From Centrapalus pauciflorus (Eukaryota; Streptophyta; Magnoliopsida; Asterales; Asteraceae): 64,000 nt of DNA. Made by a program: the position numbers and the translations under genes. The stretch lies in the NCBI GenBank assembly GCA_020465985.1, contig JAANYP010003850.1, positions 1,798,001 through 1,862,000 on the forward strand. Direction: 5' to 3'. Below are positions 24,850 to 38,185 of this stretch, piece by piece. The notes under the pieces were generated by a model. It was not told where the DNA came from. It did no database searches and worked only from the letters and a program-made list of their open reading frames with translations. Each line of letters opens with the position of its first letter. Within the stretch, counting starts at the first letter, position 1.

Positions 24850-24960
24850 ATAGAGACTTTAGACTTACTTTCACCACCTAAATTCAATCGTATCTACGAC
24901 GGGAGTCGAATCCGTAACCTCACACTTACATATCACACTCAAACCAAATGGGCTAAAACG
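24850..24960 (-). mobile_element. SINE fragment, 3'-truncated
   Basis: On the minus strand it reads TTTAGCCCATTTGGTTTGAG, then a box-B-like GGATTCGACTCCCGTCG and ATTTAGGTGGTGAAAGTAAG, matching the SINE at 34,529. The tail after AAGTCTAAAG does not match. Confidence 0.6.
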
Positions 24961-25290
24961 TCTTTTTTATTTGTCCATGAGGGATCGTTATCCAATCTAA
25001 CGTCAATTGTACATGACTTGTTCCATTCATAGACTTCCGTCAATGAATTACGAATTGATTGACTATATCAATAAAACATGACTTGTTCCATTCATAGACT
25101 TCCCCATGCTACTCTACCCACTCATCCCATCCTATCCTACCAACAAATTATGAAATTAGATTCCAATTTCATTTTTAGTTAACCAAACATGATATGGATT
25201 CTAATTCCATGCAGATTCCAATTCCTTTCAAAACATTCTGTGAACCAAACGCCACCTTAAAGACAATCTTTTACCCTGATTATATATATG

Positions 25291-25711
25291 TGGTTTCTGT
25301 GAGTATCTAAAAAATAAGAGTATTGTACGTACTTGTGAACACACAAGTTTTGGATACAAAAATTTTGTGAGAAAAAAATTACTTTTTTTATACTCACGTA
25401 AATACAAAAAATATAAGGCTATTTGTAAAAATGACACGCATTCACACCTTTCTAGCATATTAAAAGTTATGTTAACGTGAAAAAAAAAATATGTGAACAT
25501 AATTAGTGTGAACATACGTTCACAACTGTACAGTTAATGTGAACATGTATGTTTCACAAGGTTCTAATGTGTGTTTATGTGTAATTTTTTTCAAACACAA
25601 GTATTAAGTAGTATTGTATAGTTAATCTAACCATGATTATGAAAAAAAATTCAAAAAAATGTTTTAAACTAGATACCTTCGGTACTCTGCAAAACTAGTG
25701 GTATGCACTTC
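25291..25711. mobile_element. Family F-related fragment
   Basis: The interior words GTGTGAACATACGTTCAC and AACCATGATTATGAAAAAAA match family F. It ends GATACCTTCGGTACTCTGC, then ACTAGTGGTATGCACTTC. The same right end occurs at 42,325-42,372, before a (TA)n tract. Confidence 0.5.
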
Positions 25712-25723
25712 ATTTATATATAT

Positions 25724-27349
25724 GAATCTGGATCGTGAGCGTACTTTAAATAATCACAAGTACAAAATTCACTCTCTTGTGAATGATCATTAATAGATTT
25801 TTGGGTAAATTACAAATTTTGTCCTTATGGTTTATTAGAAATTATGGATTGGGACCTTTAACTTTAAAAATTACATCGACAATCCTTATGGTTCAAGTTT
25901 TGTTACGGATATGGTCTTTTGGCCATTTAAAATATTCATTTTACCCTTACTAGTTGAATAATTATTATTAATGTTGTTTTTATTATTATTTCTATTAGTA
26001 TAAAATAATAAAATAATTCAAAATAATTTTAAAAAACATTAAAAATAATTTATTGTAGAAGACATAACAATAATTATTATTATCAATTAAAAACTAAAAA
26101 AAGGTTTTGAGTTTAGATTTTTTAAAACTAAAATGTAAACATTTTGTAAATCGTAAAACAAAGTATTATTATTAAGTATTCATTTTAATCCAATTTACAT
26201 TAAATTATTTTTAATAAAGGTGAAATCATCTGTCAAAACATATAAATTGTTATTTCATCATTTTGATAATTAAAAACTACAAATAAAATAGTATTTTAAC
26301 TTTAGGTTTCCTTTTGATTTTATTTTTTGTTGAAAATTAAACGTTTTCATGAATAATAAAACAAAAAAATTAAACATTTTGATGTACAATAAAAATTTTG
26401 AAGTTTTTGATAGTTTTGTATAACTTTTCTAAAAACATTCAAAAAAATAACTTTTTGAAAAATGTTTAAAAATTTAAAACCTTTCAAAACAATTACAGTG
26501 TTTCTAAATATTCTAAGTTCTTAAACATTTTTTTAAAAATGTTTAAACTATAAAAATGTTTTTAAACGCTTATTGAAAGTATTAAAATTTGTTTATGTAA
26601 AAATTTCAAAAACGTCAAAAAAGTTTTTAATACTTTTTGACAATGTATACATTTATTTTTTTGATTTAAAAAAGGTTTGTTTTTTTAAAGTAAAAATATA
26701 AACTCAAAACGTTATTTTTTTAGTTTTAATTAATAAAAATTATTATGCATTTGTCTTTATCAATATTTTTTTTATTCAAATTTATGTCTTTTATATTAAA
26801 CTAATTTTGCTGGTATTTTAAATTTTTTATATTAGTTTATTGTTTAATAATGATATAAATATCAATAAAGATAACATTAATATCAATTATTAAACAAGTA
26901 AGGGTAAAATGATCATTTTAATTGGCCAAAAGACCATATCCGTAACAAAACTTCAACCACAAGGACTGTCAGTGTAATTTTTAAAGTCAAAGGATCCGAT
27001 CCATAATTTCTAATAAACTACATGGACGAAATTTGTAATTTACCCTAGATTTTTTGTTACATAAACATGTATAAATCAAGATTATAAGATTTTTTTTTAT
27101 ATAAGTCATATACATTTATATATTAAAATTCAAAAAAAAATATTTTGAATGGTTGAAAAAAAATCATTTGAATGTCCATTCACTTAGATGAGCATTCGCA
27201 TAAATAAATATACATGATCATTTAAAAAAAATTTAATAACGTAAAATTGTTGAATGTATCTAAAATTCACATATTTTTGAAAAAAGTTTAGCTAATTTTT
27301 AAGAACGGTACATTCGGGTTTATTCTATTTAAGTGATACTTATTTGAAC
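25724..27349. mobile_element. Family F-like element, split by a Mutator-like insertion
   Basis: The left part (GAATCTGGATCGTGAGCGTAC, then TTGTGAATGATCATT) matches the left end of family F at 31,026. The right part (27,055-27,349) matches its right half and ends GGTACATTCGGGTTTATT, then ACTTATTTGAACAC. The element at 25,803-27,045 lies between them. Confidence 0.6.
25803..27045. mobile_element. Mutator-like non-autonomous element, 1,243 bp
   Basis: Terminal inverted repeats of about 140 bp start GGGTAAATTACAAATTTTGT and end GAAATTTGTAATTTACCC. The 9-bp direct repeat TAGATTTTT flanks it (25,794-25,802 and 27,046-27,054), as expected for Mutator-type insertion. The interior is AT-rich, with no transposase. 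A truncated relative runs off the window end at 63,865. Confidence 0.88.
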
Positions 27350-27351
27350 AC

Positions 27352-27422
27352 ACACACATATACATATACATATACATATACATAATATACATATACATAT
27401 ATGTATGTACATACATACATAT
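27352..27422. repeat. Compound (CA)n(TATACA)n repeat
   Basis: A short CACACA run passes into repeats of TATACATATACA and TACATACAT. Confidence 0.85.
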
Positions 27423-27429
27423 CATGGGC

Positions 27430-27690
27430 AGAATGGTTATGTTGCTTGCTAGTGTATGATCCTCATTTAGGTGTTTTCCTTCAGTTCTTTGCGTTGTGTT
27501 CGTAGCTACTCGTTAGTGGTGTTTGGCTCTTTTTCTCATGTTGTGATTATGTGATGCTATCCTTTTGTTTATTTTTCCTCTTTTTGTGTTTTGCTTCCTT
27601 CTCCTCCTTTTAAATCTTATAGAAGGTTGATAAGTCTTTTGGCTTTATTTGTATGTCTGGTTGTTTTAATAAAACGTTTCGTTCAATATA
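27430..27690 (+). other. Possible LINE 3' UTR
   Basis: This T-rich, TTTTCCTC/GTTTTGCTTC-type sequence ends TTTTAATAAAACGTTTCGTT, like the 3' UTR of plant LINEs. No coding part is visible, so the assignment is weak. Confidence 0.35.
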
Positions 27691-27699
27691 TGTATATAT

Positions 27700-27968
27700 G
27701 GGGCTGGGTTCAATGGAAAACCACTATGCACGTGAAAACCATGGAAACCTACGCATACCGTCCGATTTGGTGCATTTCATGAAAAAAACGGTGGCATGAT
27801 CGTAAATAAGGTGATGCATAACGTGGGATTTTGATGCATCACTCGAGAAATTTGATGCATCACGTGGGATTTTGATGCATCACGCGGGGAATTTGATGCA
27901 TTTGTGGTGGTGCAGAGCGGTTTTCACAAGTTTTCAGGTGCATGATGGTTTTCCATTGAACTTCCCTC
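27700..27968. mobile_element. TA-microsatellite MITE, family A copy 2
   Basis: It has the same ends (GGTTCAATGGAAAACCAC ... GGTTTTCCATTGAAC) and the same 20-bp GATGCATCAC-based tandem core as the copy at 16,052. Here the flanks are only short TATATATG / GTATATATG, so the TA tract was short or has eroded. Confidence 0.85.
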
Positions 27969-28369
27969 TGTATATATGATAGATAACACATGCAATACAA
28001 TATAAATAACATAATTTTGAATTTAAGAAAAGGAAAAATCAACCAAGAGAAAGATAAGATCGAATTCTATATCACGGTATTGATTCTATTGTCTAATAAT
28101 TAAATAAAAGAAATATTATAGCATATACTTTATCTTATGTTTTATATATTGCTACTTGTTAATCTTTTTCCCTTTTAACTGAAAAACAAAAGGGGAAAAC
28201 TCGATTCTCCAGTTACATAGGAATTAGGAAGCATACATTACAACTCATATTTCCATGTAACAATTGCTTTATCTCTTCGGTATATTTAACAAATGGGTGG
28301 GACCTCCTTATGATCTTTGAAAAATTTATTAACCAATAAACAGATAATACATAATTAAAGCTAAAGTAA

Positions 28370-29370
28370 ACTACAATTTTCGCATATGTGGTTATAGGTA
28401 AATTATCGATCCTATTCTTTTCTCACCTTCAGCACTATTCACCACAACCACCACCGGAGCCACCACCACCTCCTCTACAACGCCTTCCAAAATACCACCT
28501 CTAACCAAACCTCAACTCCTGCCGCCGCTGCCACCACCCCTCCCGATCTATCTGTTGTATTCTATGCCGCATACTACGACATTGCCGCCAACGCTGCCAA
28601 CCATGACGGCTATGGTGAAAACTCAAACTAGAAAGCTCTCTACTTAATGGATTATACGGTGAATATTAAAGAAAAACGGTGAGCAACAGTTTTGAGATCG
28701 AGAGAAAAGGGAAACCTGTTTCCTGGCTCTAAATCGGGAAGTTGGTACTTGATTTTTCATCAACCTGCGGAATATTTTGGTGTGTTCAGGTGGAGTGGTA
28801 GTTACCAGTGGTTTGAGTGACGGTGCTTGAGGGAGGGAGCTGGGTGAGAGAGCTAGTGGTAGTGGTAAGTAGGGTTAACATGGTTGTAACGGTGGGTGAG
28901 AGAGGGACGAAGTGAGTGGCGGTTACTAGCGGTCAGAGTGATAGAGAAAAGAAATTTTGGAAGCGACTGGTGGTCGAAAATGGAAGGCTACTAAGTGTTT
29001 AGGATTCCAAATCTTCTAGAATTTGGATGGAGACAAACCACATCGACGAGAGGGAGACGACCTTCAATCGACGGTGACTTCGGTGGCTCAGTCTTGACTT
29101 ACTTACATTTTATTTGGTTTTAATTTTATTTTAATAATAATTGATTGATTTTAATTTTTTTATTGTATTATATGTTTTGTTAAAGTTTGTTGCATGATAT
29201 TATTTTTTTTTATTGAGAACTACATGGTCATTTTAAAAAAACTGTCCGGCCAAAGGACCAAAATCATAACAATTAGCAAACCACATATATTGTAATTGTA
29301 ATTTCAATGCGGAAAGGACGGAGTCCATAATTTACATATAAGTACAGTGACCAAAATTGTAATTTGCACT
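28370..29370. mobile_element. Mutator-like element carrying GC-rich sequence (Pack-MULE-like)
   Basis: The left arm AAACTACAATTTTCGCATAT, then GTGGTTATAGGTAAATTAT, is mirrored by the right arm, ATAATTTACATATAAGTACA then AAAATTGTAATTTGCAC. Between them, 28,430-29,090 is unusually GC-rich for this region, with CCACCACC and CCGCCGCTGCC stretches and GGTGGGTGAGAGAGGGACG. This looks like captured host sequence. No intact gene is readable. Confidence 0.5.
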
Positions 29371-29468
29371 TAAAACTATTACGTAATAGTCAAAAATAAT
29401 AACTCTAAGTCAATATTAAAATCAAAAGGTACAATTAAAATGTATAACATCCTATATTGAATATGTAA

Positions 29469-30488
29469 GGGGGTGTTCTTTTTGCTACAATAAGGACTTT
29501 CATTTCACTTATTCGTTAACTGATTTTGGCTAATAAGTACGTTCTTTTGTAATAAGTAATATGTGCTAAATTATCACTTATAATCACTTATTCAATCAAC
29601 ATATTTACCAATTATTGTCACTTATTCTAAATCTAATAACAACTCTCCTCCCTCTCTCCTTAATTATTAGAATTATTTTTAAATTTTTATTTTTCAAAAT
29701 ATATTAATTTTATAAAATATATTTATTCTTAATTTTTTTTTTTTAAATTATCACCATCGGTATATTTAATTTATTAGTTTTACGTTTCTTTTATATATTC
29801 AATTTAATTATTGAAAAATTATTCATCAAATGTTTCATTTGATAAAATATTTTTACATTTTTATCTTTTATATGTTTTCATGTAACTATTTTAATACTTA
29901 ATATACTAAATAATTTTTTTGCTAAAAAAACTAGAAATTAATTTAAGTTAATAGAAATTATATTGAAAATTATGTTTGTGTAATTAAAATATTTATATTT
30001 GATTATTTATGAACAAGTTAGATGTATAATTTAGAAATTTATGATAAAAATTTTCAATCAGACTACACCCACCTACTCCCCGACCATGATAAAAAAAATT
30101 GAAATCCATGTTTATATGTTAAAGATTCTTGATGTTATAGATGTTTTCTTACTTATATATTAAAGAAAATTGAAATACATGTTTATATGTTAAAGATTCT
30201 TGATTTTTTCGATTTTTTCTTGTTTATATGTTAAAGAATGTTGAAAATCATTTTATATTTATTTACAAACTTGATTATTCAGATTTATTTATGTTTATTT
30301 AAAAAAAAAAGTTGATATAAGCGTATTATTCGTGTGTTTAAGTTTTGTTCTTAGATTTATATATATATAACTCAGATTCATCATATAAAAAAACAGACTT
30401 ATTAATTCAGTAATCAGTGCCAATAACTTATCAATCAGCACTGCAATCAGTTTTCAGTCACTTATCATCTATGCAAAAGAACAACACA
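29469..30488. mobile_element. PIF/Harbinger-like non-autonomous element, about 1.0 kb
   Basis: The ends GGGGGTGTTCTTTTTGC and TGCAAAAGAACAACACA are imperfect inverted repeats flanked by TAA (29,466 and 30,489). Sub-terminal CACTTATTCGTTAACTGATT has mirrored counterparts near 30,400-30,470. Near 30,100-30,235 a roughly 60-bp block (TTTATATGTTAAAGATTCTT) is repeated about three times. It is non-coding. Confidence 0.65.
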
Positions 30489-30957
30489 TAATATGTAACA
30501 TTAAAGTTAAAATTCCTGAATTCTGTATTGAATATGAAACATTTTATATTAAATATATAATATTATTTAATGTTTTTTTTCTTTGATTCAGATCTAATGT
30601 TGGATATATAATATTTCGTATTGCACATGTAATATTCTTTGTTGAATATGTAATATTTTGTATACATAACTAAAATAATTTTAAAAATTAAATTAGTGCA
30701 TATTAGTTATTAATTTGCATATTCATTAAAAATAATGAGAGAGAAAGAGAAAGAAAGAAAAAGAAAGTTGAACGAAGAGAGAGAATAAAAGTGCATATTT
30801 TCCTCCAATTTTACACCTTAACACATCATTTGATGAATTCCCATTAATAAAAATAAGAATATTACAATAGTGCCAAACTGCCAACCATTTATAACAAATG
30901 ATTTATTTGATCCAAGAACCTACGTTGGTTCATTAGTTCCCTTAAATATTTGACTTT

Positions 30958-30959
<2 letters not shown>
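30489..30959. other. Intergenic, no gene seen
   Basis: AT-rich sequence with repeated AATATGTAATATT words and a GAGAGAAAGAGAAAGAAAG purine run (30,738-30,785). No bounded element was recognised. Confidence 0.4.

Positions 30960-31025
<66 letters not shown>
30960..31025. repeat. (TA)n microsatellite
   Basis: A TA run of about 66 bp, directly left of family F copy 1. Confidence 0.95.
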
Positions 31026-31030
<5 letters not shown>

Positions 31031-31383
31031 TTCATCAGCGTACCCTAGTGTGAATGATCATTCACATATATTTTTTTTAAATAGACATTTATAAGACAAC
31101 ATTATAAGAATTTTTTCAAAAGAAACATCATAAATATTGTAAATTGTAAAAAAAGATCATGTGAATGGTCATTCACACCATTCACATGGTGTGAAATGAC
31201 CATTCACATAGATAACCATTCACATAATTTTTAAGGACACGAAAAGTGTGAACGTATGTGAAATTCATATATCATGCGTATAACATTAAATTCAACATAG
31301 TTATGAGAAAAAAATTTTAAAAAAAGTTTTTTAAGGTTGGTACATTCGGATGCACTTGATTTCGAGAGGTATCTTTTTGAACC

Positions 31384-31386
<3 letters not shown>
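31026..31386. mobile_element. TA-microsatellite element, family F copy 1
   Basis: The left end TCAGATTCATCAGCGTACC and the right end GGTATCTTTTTGAACCTGA are imperfect inverted repeats; (TA)n abuts both sides. Inside, TGAATGGTCATTCACACCA and CCATTCACATGGTGTGAA form inverted words, and GTGTGAACGTATGTGAAA recurs in relatives. It is non-coding. Confidence 0.75.
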
Positions 31387-31469
<83 letters not shown>

Positions 31470-31516
31470 CAGGTTTATCAGCGTATCCAGCGTACCTTAA
31501 TATGAATGATATATAA
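31387..31516. repeat. (TA)n microsatellite plus solo family F left end
   Basis: A TA run of about 80 bp (31,387-31,468) is followed by a 43-bp partial left end of family F (TCAGGTTTATCAGCGTATCC) and ATATAA. The next family F copy starts directly after it. Confidence 0.8.
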
Positions 31517-31574
31517 TCAGGTTCATCAGCGTACCAAGCGCGCCTTAATGTGAATGTCATTCACACACACACAC

Positions 31575-32700
<1,126 letters not shown>

Positions 32701-32938
32701 AATATACATGTATAAGACAACATTATAGGATTTTTTCTCAAAATGAACAACATCATAAATCTTGAACATTCACATAATTTTGAAGGACACGGAATGTGTG
32801 AATGTATGTGAAACTCATAAATATCATGCGATAACATTAATTTAACACGGTTATGTTAATAGAATTTAAAAAAAAAAGTTTTTTAAGGTTGGAACCTTCG
32901 AGTGCAATTGATTTCGAGAGGTACTTTTTTGAACCTGA

Positions 32939-32951
32939 CTCTCTCTCTCCC

Positions 32952-33037
<86 letters not shown>
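32939..33037. repeat. (CT)n(TA)n compound microsatellite
   Basis: A CT run (32,939-32,987) with a few interruptions passes into a TA run (to 33,037), between two family F-type elements. Confidence 0.93.
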
Positions 33038-33040
<3 letters not shown>

Positions 33041-33042
<2 letters not shown>

Positions 33043-33388
33043 GTTTAAGTGGGTACCACTTATTATGCAGCGTACGAGAATGTACCACTATTAAGAAAAA
33101 TTTTGAAATTTTTTTCATAACGTATTTTAAGTATCATTACAAAGATGATATGTAAATTTCACGTACATTCACATATTATAAGTGCATAAAATCATGTATC
33201 TCATAAATGTACGTTTACATGCATGCAAATTTATGTAAGTGTACGTTCACATTATTTTTAAGGAGTTAAAAGATGTGAATATGTGAAGTTTAAATATCAT
33301 GTTTATAATGTTAATTAAAATATGTTTATCAAAAGAAAATTTAAAAATGTGTTTTAAAGACGATACCTTTTGGTGCATATAGATTATA
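33041..33388. mobile_element. Family F-related element
   Basis: The left end AGTGGGTACCACTTATTATG, then CAGCGTACGAGAATG, and the right end ACGATACCTTTTGGTGCATA keep the AGCGTAC and GGTAC/GATACC words of family F. The interior repeats GTACGTTCACATTA and GTGAATATGTGAAG. It is more diverged than the other copies. Confidence 0.55.
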
Positions 33389-34528
33389 CATATAGATTAA
33401 TGATCATTTGAATAGTGGCCATTTATTAATGAAGGACTCTAAGCATCAATCGAAATAAGCTTTTATACATACAATTTCTAAAATATACAAGTTTTGAAAT
33501 AACAGAATTATATTTTTATGGGTTCATTATATTCATAGATTTTAGTATAAATAAGATTAGTTAGATTGATTATATTCTCTTTGTTTTATATATGATTTGT
33601 TAGTAATTTCATTAATAAATAAAAATGTATAACGCCTGAATATGTTTGAAGTTTTGTTTTGGATTATGGTAAGACCACGTATTGCTATTGTATGTGTGTC
33701 GTTTGTGCCAAGTGCCAACTCATATATGTTAAAGCATAAGATGAATGGTAACAAGAGAATACAAAGAGCGTAAAATAGGGGTGATGATTTTGACATAATC
33801 AAGTAAACTGGTCAAATGGGTTGACGACCAAAATTTAAAAGGTTTACATAAAAGTATTTTTTTTTTCTAATAACAATTTGTTTAATACATAATTTTATAA
33901 ATTTTCATATCTAAAGAAATGTTATGTTCTAGTTTAGTTTTTTTTTTTTTTTTTTTTTTGTACTTTTAACCGTCCAGCCCGTTGGATTCCCTAGCCCAAA
34001 AGATGCATTTTTATGTAACAACATAAAGAAGAAAGTAGAAAAATAAATTATTAATTAATAATTATTAATTACATGCTAATGAATCAATTGAGTGTCGGTA
34101 AGAATTCAACTAATTTTCTTGTAATTTTAAACTGAAAGCAGAATGAATCAAGTCTTTCCATTAATTTATAGTCAAGTCTTGTAAATTCTACTATAATTAA
34201 TTTAAGTTGATCATCAGAATAAATAAAGATGTATACAGTATATAATAAACTTTAACATCTTTTATATATTGGGCGTTAAAAGTAAATAATAAAAAGAAAG
34301 ATAATGTAGCTAGCTATTAAGTGAATAAGTAATTTAATGTAAGGGTTATATGTAATTGGTTTACAACTCAAAGGAATAGAAGTGGAATGCAGGCATGCAG
34401 ATGGATGGATGTGTTGGATGCTTTTAAGTTTTAACTACTACTCCATTTCCACGTTCAAAAGGCAATGTTGGCAGTTGGCACGTGGTATCCTCATGCTCAT
34501 GCTCATGCATCCTTCTTCAATTAATTAA
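33389..34528. other. Intergenic, no gene seen
   Basis: AT-rich sequence with a T-run at 33,940-33,959 that could be a minus-strand retroelement tail. A minus-strand frame at 33,802-33,557 has no recognisable features. No defined element was found. Confidence 0.4.
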
Positions 34529-34691
34529 CCAAATGGCCTTTGGCCTGGCGGTAGGAGGATAAAAATATAAGTGAGAGGTCACGGGTTCGAATCCTGTCGG
34601 AGGTAAGTTGATATTTAGGTGGTGAGAGTAAGTCTTGTGGTAAATGAGTAGTTTAGGAGTAGAATGAGAATAGTTTGCCGTTCAAAAAAAA
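34529..34691 (+). mobile_element. tRNA-derived SINE, intact copy
   Basis: The 5' head CCAAATGGCCTTTGGCCTGG, then CGGTAGGAGG, fits a pol III box A region. GGTTCGAATCCTGTCGG (about 34,592-34,608) is a clear box B. The body ends GTAGTTTAGGAGTAGAATG, then TTTGCCGTTC and an A-run. The 9-bp duplication ATTAATTAA flanks it (34,520-34,528 and 34,692-34,700). Two older copies lie at 14,986 and 24,850. Confidence 0.88.
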
Positions 34692-34700
34692 ATTAATTAA

Positions 34701-35155
34701 ATCCTGCCTTTGCTCGCTCTCCATCTCTTTTAGTTAACATGTTTTCGGTGAAAATTTTCGTTAAAAACAAGTGCTTTTGGAAAACGCGTTCATATTCATT
34801 TTTTTTTTTATATTTTCAGTTTTTAGTTTTCAAATTTAAAAGTAAACTTAAAAACACATTTTTGAGGTTTTCAATCCAGTCATCTAAATCTATGTTATAA
34901 AAGGGGAGTAAAAAATAAAAATGTAAAAACTATTTATAACATTTTCTTATACTTTATCCGTTTAGTCCCTTAATATTATTTGTTATGATTTTATTCGTTA
35001 CGTTATTCTATTTTACTGAAACTATGAACTTTTTGAAAATTTTGACTTGTTACCAATTGTCCAAGTAACATTCGGTGACCACCAAGTCTTGCCAATAGCC
35101 GGCTACCGCCTCACCGGCCATGACCTATGGTCTCTATAACAGAAGAAAAATAATA
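34701..35155. other. Intergenic, no gene seen
   Basis: No element boundaries were seen. A CCGGCTACCGCCTCACCGGCC stretch (about 35,099-35,119) contains a short inverted repeat and is locally GC-rich. Confidence 0.4.
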
Positions 35156-35472
35156 GAGTTAATTACAAAAATGGTCCTTGTGGTTTGTATCAAATTTTGG
35201 ATTTGGTCCCTGAACTTTCAATTTTGTAAAATCGGTCATTATCATCAAAGTTTTTTTTTCAAATTAGTCCATTATCCATCAACTTTTATTGAAATGCCCA
35301 TTTTGCCCTTGTTTATATTTACACTTTTAACTCTTTTAATTACAAATAATTACCAACTCTTTATTTTAATAAAAACAAATTATATAAAAAATAATAAAAA
35401 TATAATTAATTAATTGGAAACAAATAAAAATTTTTTCCAGATTTTTTATTTTTTTAGTTTCAGTTTCTTATG

Positions 35473-35556
<84 letters not shown>

Positions 35557-36768
35557 TTTAATCGATTTGCGTCATTTTGTTTATATTATATATAGTTGTA
35601 ATAAATTTTAAATTTTTAATCAATTTTATAAGTTTAAAAAGCTTTTGCAATTTTATTGTTTTTTTTTGTTCCGAAAAATAAGTTTTTATTTGGTTTGTGT
35701 AATTATATATATTCGGTTAAATTGAAATTCTAAGTTTTATAGATTAATTGATTGTTTTCTCCGTTTGCGTAATTATTTTCAAATTTTAATCAATTCGTCA
35801 TTTTTTGAATTGGAAAATTTTATAGATTGATTGATTGTTTTCTCCATTTGGTTAAATTAAAAATCGGAGTTCGTATTTTTTTCGGAGCGAAAACATTTAA
35901 AATTAAAGCAGTTGGCGTTATTTTTAACGGTTAAATTTAAGATCAAAATGTTTCGTCATTTTTTGCGATCGAAAATATTTAAAACTAAAATGGTTGGCCC
36001 TTTTTTCGTTTGGTTAAATTAGAAATCGAAATTTTTGATTGTTTTAATTGATAAAAAAACATTAAAACTTGATTAAGTGGTTGTTTTTTCCATTTAGTTA
36101 AATTGACGACCGAAATGGTTTGTCATTTTTTCCAAACAAAAACTTTTAAAATGAAAAAATGATGAACCATTTTAATTTTTCAAGTGAAATGATTAACTAA
36201 ATGGAAAAAAAAATCAATCAATCTAATTTTAAGTGTTTTCGATGGAAAAAAGAACAACTATTTCGATTTTTAATTTAACCAAACGTAATAAACAAACAAT
36301 ATAATTTTTAATGTTTTTAACATAAAAATGACTAACAGTTCCGATTTCCAATTTAACGAAACGGAATATGATGAACCAATTTAATTTGAAATCTTTTCGT
36401 TCAAAAAAATGATATATTATACCGTACAAAATACAAAGTATAAAATTATGCGAAACGAAATTAAAATTATTCGAAATGTTTTATTGTATTTGTTTTTTGT
36501 TTCTAATGGATTAATAACATTAATACTTTTATTATTATTTATATCTATTTGTTTTATTAAAAAAGAGTTGTTAATAATTTATAACTAAAATGCTCAAATG
36601 TATAAATATAAACAAGGGCAAAATGGGTATTTTAATAAAAGTTAATGGATAAGGGACCAATCTTGAAACTAAACTTTAACGATAATGATCATTTTTGCAA
36701 AATTAAAAGTTCAGGGACCAAATCCAAAATTTGATACAAACCACAGGGACCATTTTTGTAATTAACTC
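35156..36768. mobile_element. Mutator-like non-autonomous element, 1,613 bp
   Basis: Inverted arms of about 150 bp begin GAGTTAATTACAAAAATGGT and end CATTTTTGTAATTAACTC. The exact 9-bp direct repeat AAAATAATA flanks them (35,147-35,155 and 36,769-36,777). The interior holds an (TA)n run at 35,475-35,553 and a series of imperfect GTTAAATT.../TTCGTCATTTTTT repeats in both orientations. No transposase is present. Confidence 0.9.
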
Positions 36769-36974
36769 AAAATAATAGAATGAAATAACAAATCGATTAA
36801 CGTGAAACTTAGCAATCATTACTATATATAACAATTCTCTGTATTGTTCCTAGACTATTCACAAGGAACTATTCATAAACAACTAAGCAAGCATTGTTGA
36901 CTTTTTTTTTTGTATTTTGATTTTTGAACAACTTTTTTTCCTTTAGTTTTTTTAGACTTGTCATTCCTCTCTTC

Positions 36975-37561
36975 TATGGGTGAACAAAAGGTGGTTTAGA
37001 TCAGATTTCCTTAAAAACCAAAATCCAAACCAAAACTTTCGATTTTGGATTTTAGAAACCAAACTATTTGGTTTTTTTCGGTTTTCGGATTTTCGGTTTG
37101 GACTTTGGTTTTTCTGTTTGGATTTCGTTTTTTTATTTAATCTTTTATATTTCATAATTTTTTTCCTTCATTCATAAACCTGTTGTATATTAGTAAGTTT
37201 AACAATAATAAATTTAATTATTGCATAAATTCAATAACAAAATAAAATCTAGGCTTAAAAAAACAACACAAAACATATGAAATGGTCATTAAAAGACAAA
37301 AATAAAATAAAAACCAATAATTTAAAGAATGAATCACTAAAAAATTTCTCAATAAAGTAACAAAACATTCAAATTAACAAGGTTTTAATATTTATATAAC
37401 TTTTGGTTCGGTTTGGAGTTTATTGGTTTTTGTGTATGACAAATCCGAAACCGAACCAAGATTTTCGGTTTGAGAAAATCCATTGTCCAAACCAAACGGT
37501 TTGGATTTTCCGTTTCGGTTTTTCAGTTTTTTTTGGGTTTTGGTTTTTTTGCACACCCCTA
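36975..37561. mobile_element. hAT-like MITE
   Basis: The ends TATGGGTGAACAAAA and TTTTTTGCACACCCCTA are imperfect inverted repeats similar to the TAGGGGTGAG elements. The flanks CTCTCTTC and CTCTCCTA match at 6 of 8 positions, as a decayed duplication would. The interior is built of AAACCAAA / TTTGGTTT words (for example TTTTCGGTTTGGACTTTGG). Confidence 0.6.
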
Positions 37562-37734
37562 CTCTCCTAATAGCACCATGCAGCCATCATTGCTCTCTTA
37601 TAGCAGCACCCATCTCAATTTTTCATTGCAACTGCCGCCATCTTTCCTCCTTGCATTAGTTTGTAGTTTAAATCGAGGCCTAACCATCATCTTCGACAAC
37701 CAGTGGTGCTAAATTGAAATCCAATTGCAAGCAA

Positions 37735-38185
37735 GACGATGTGTTTGAATGTCGAGGGTTTCGGTTTCATGGTTGAAGGTTTCAGGTTTAGATCGATGGG
37801 TTCAAAGGTTAAAGGTTTTCTGGTTCAAATAGGAAGTTTTAGGTGTAGCTCAATCATCATTGAAGGTTTTATTTTTCAGATTTTGTTTAGGTATATGAGG
37901 GTGAGTTGCCATTCGAAGTCAATACCATTGTAAAAGGATTCGATTTCCTTTCAGGTTTTCGTTTTCAAATGTTGTTTAGGTATGAGGGTGAGTTGCCGTT
38001 CGAAGTCACTACCATTGTTAAAGGGTTTGGTTTCCTTGTTGCTGCTACTATATATGAAGCGTTCGAGCAGTTCTACCTTCAGGTCATGAATAAGGCAAAG
38101 AATAAACCACCAAACTCATATTTTATTATTCCAATTCTACGTGCTTTCAAGTTTCAACTAATTTTATTTAATTGGTTATGAACAG
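37735..38185 (+). repeat. Tandem-duplicated stretch with short frames
   Basis: A block around GAGGGTGAGTTGCCATTCGA, then CCATTGTAAAAGG, is repeated about 85 bp later (37,900 and 37,986). Earlier text carries repeated GGTTTCGGTTTCATGG / GGTTTCAGGTTT phrases. A frame at 37,906-38,181 spans it. I recognise no protein family; it may be captured sequence next to the Helitron end at 38,641. Confidence 0.45.
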
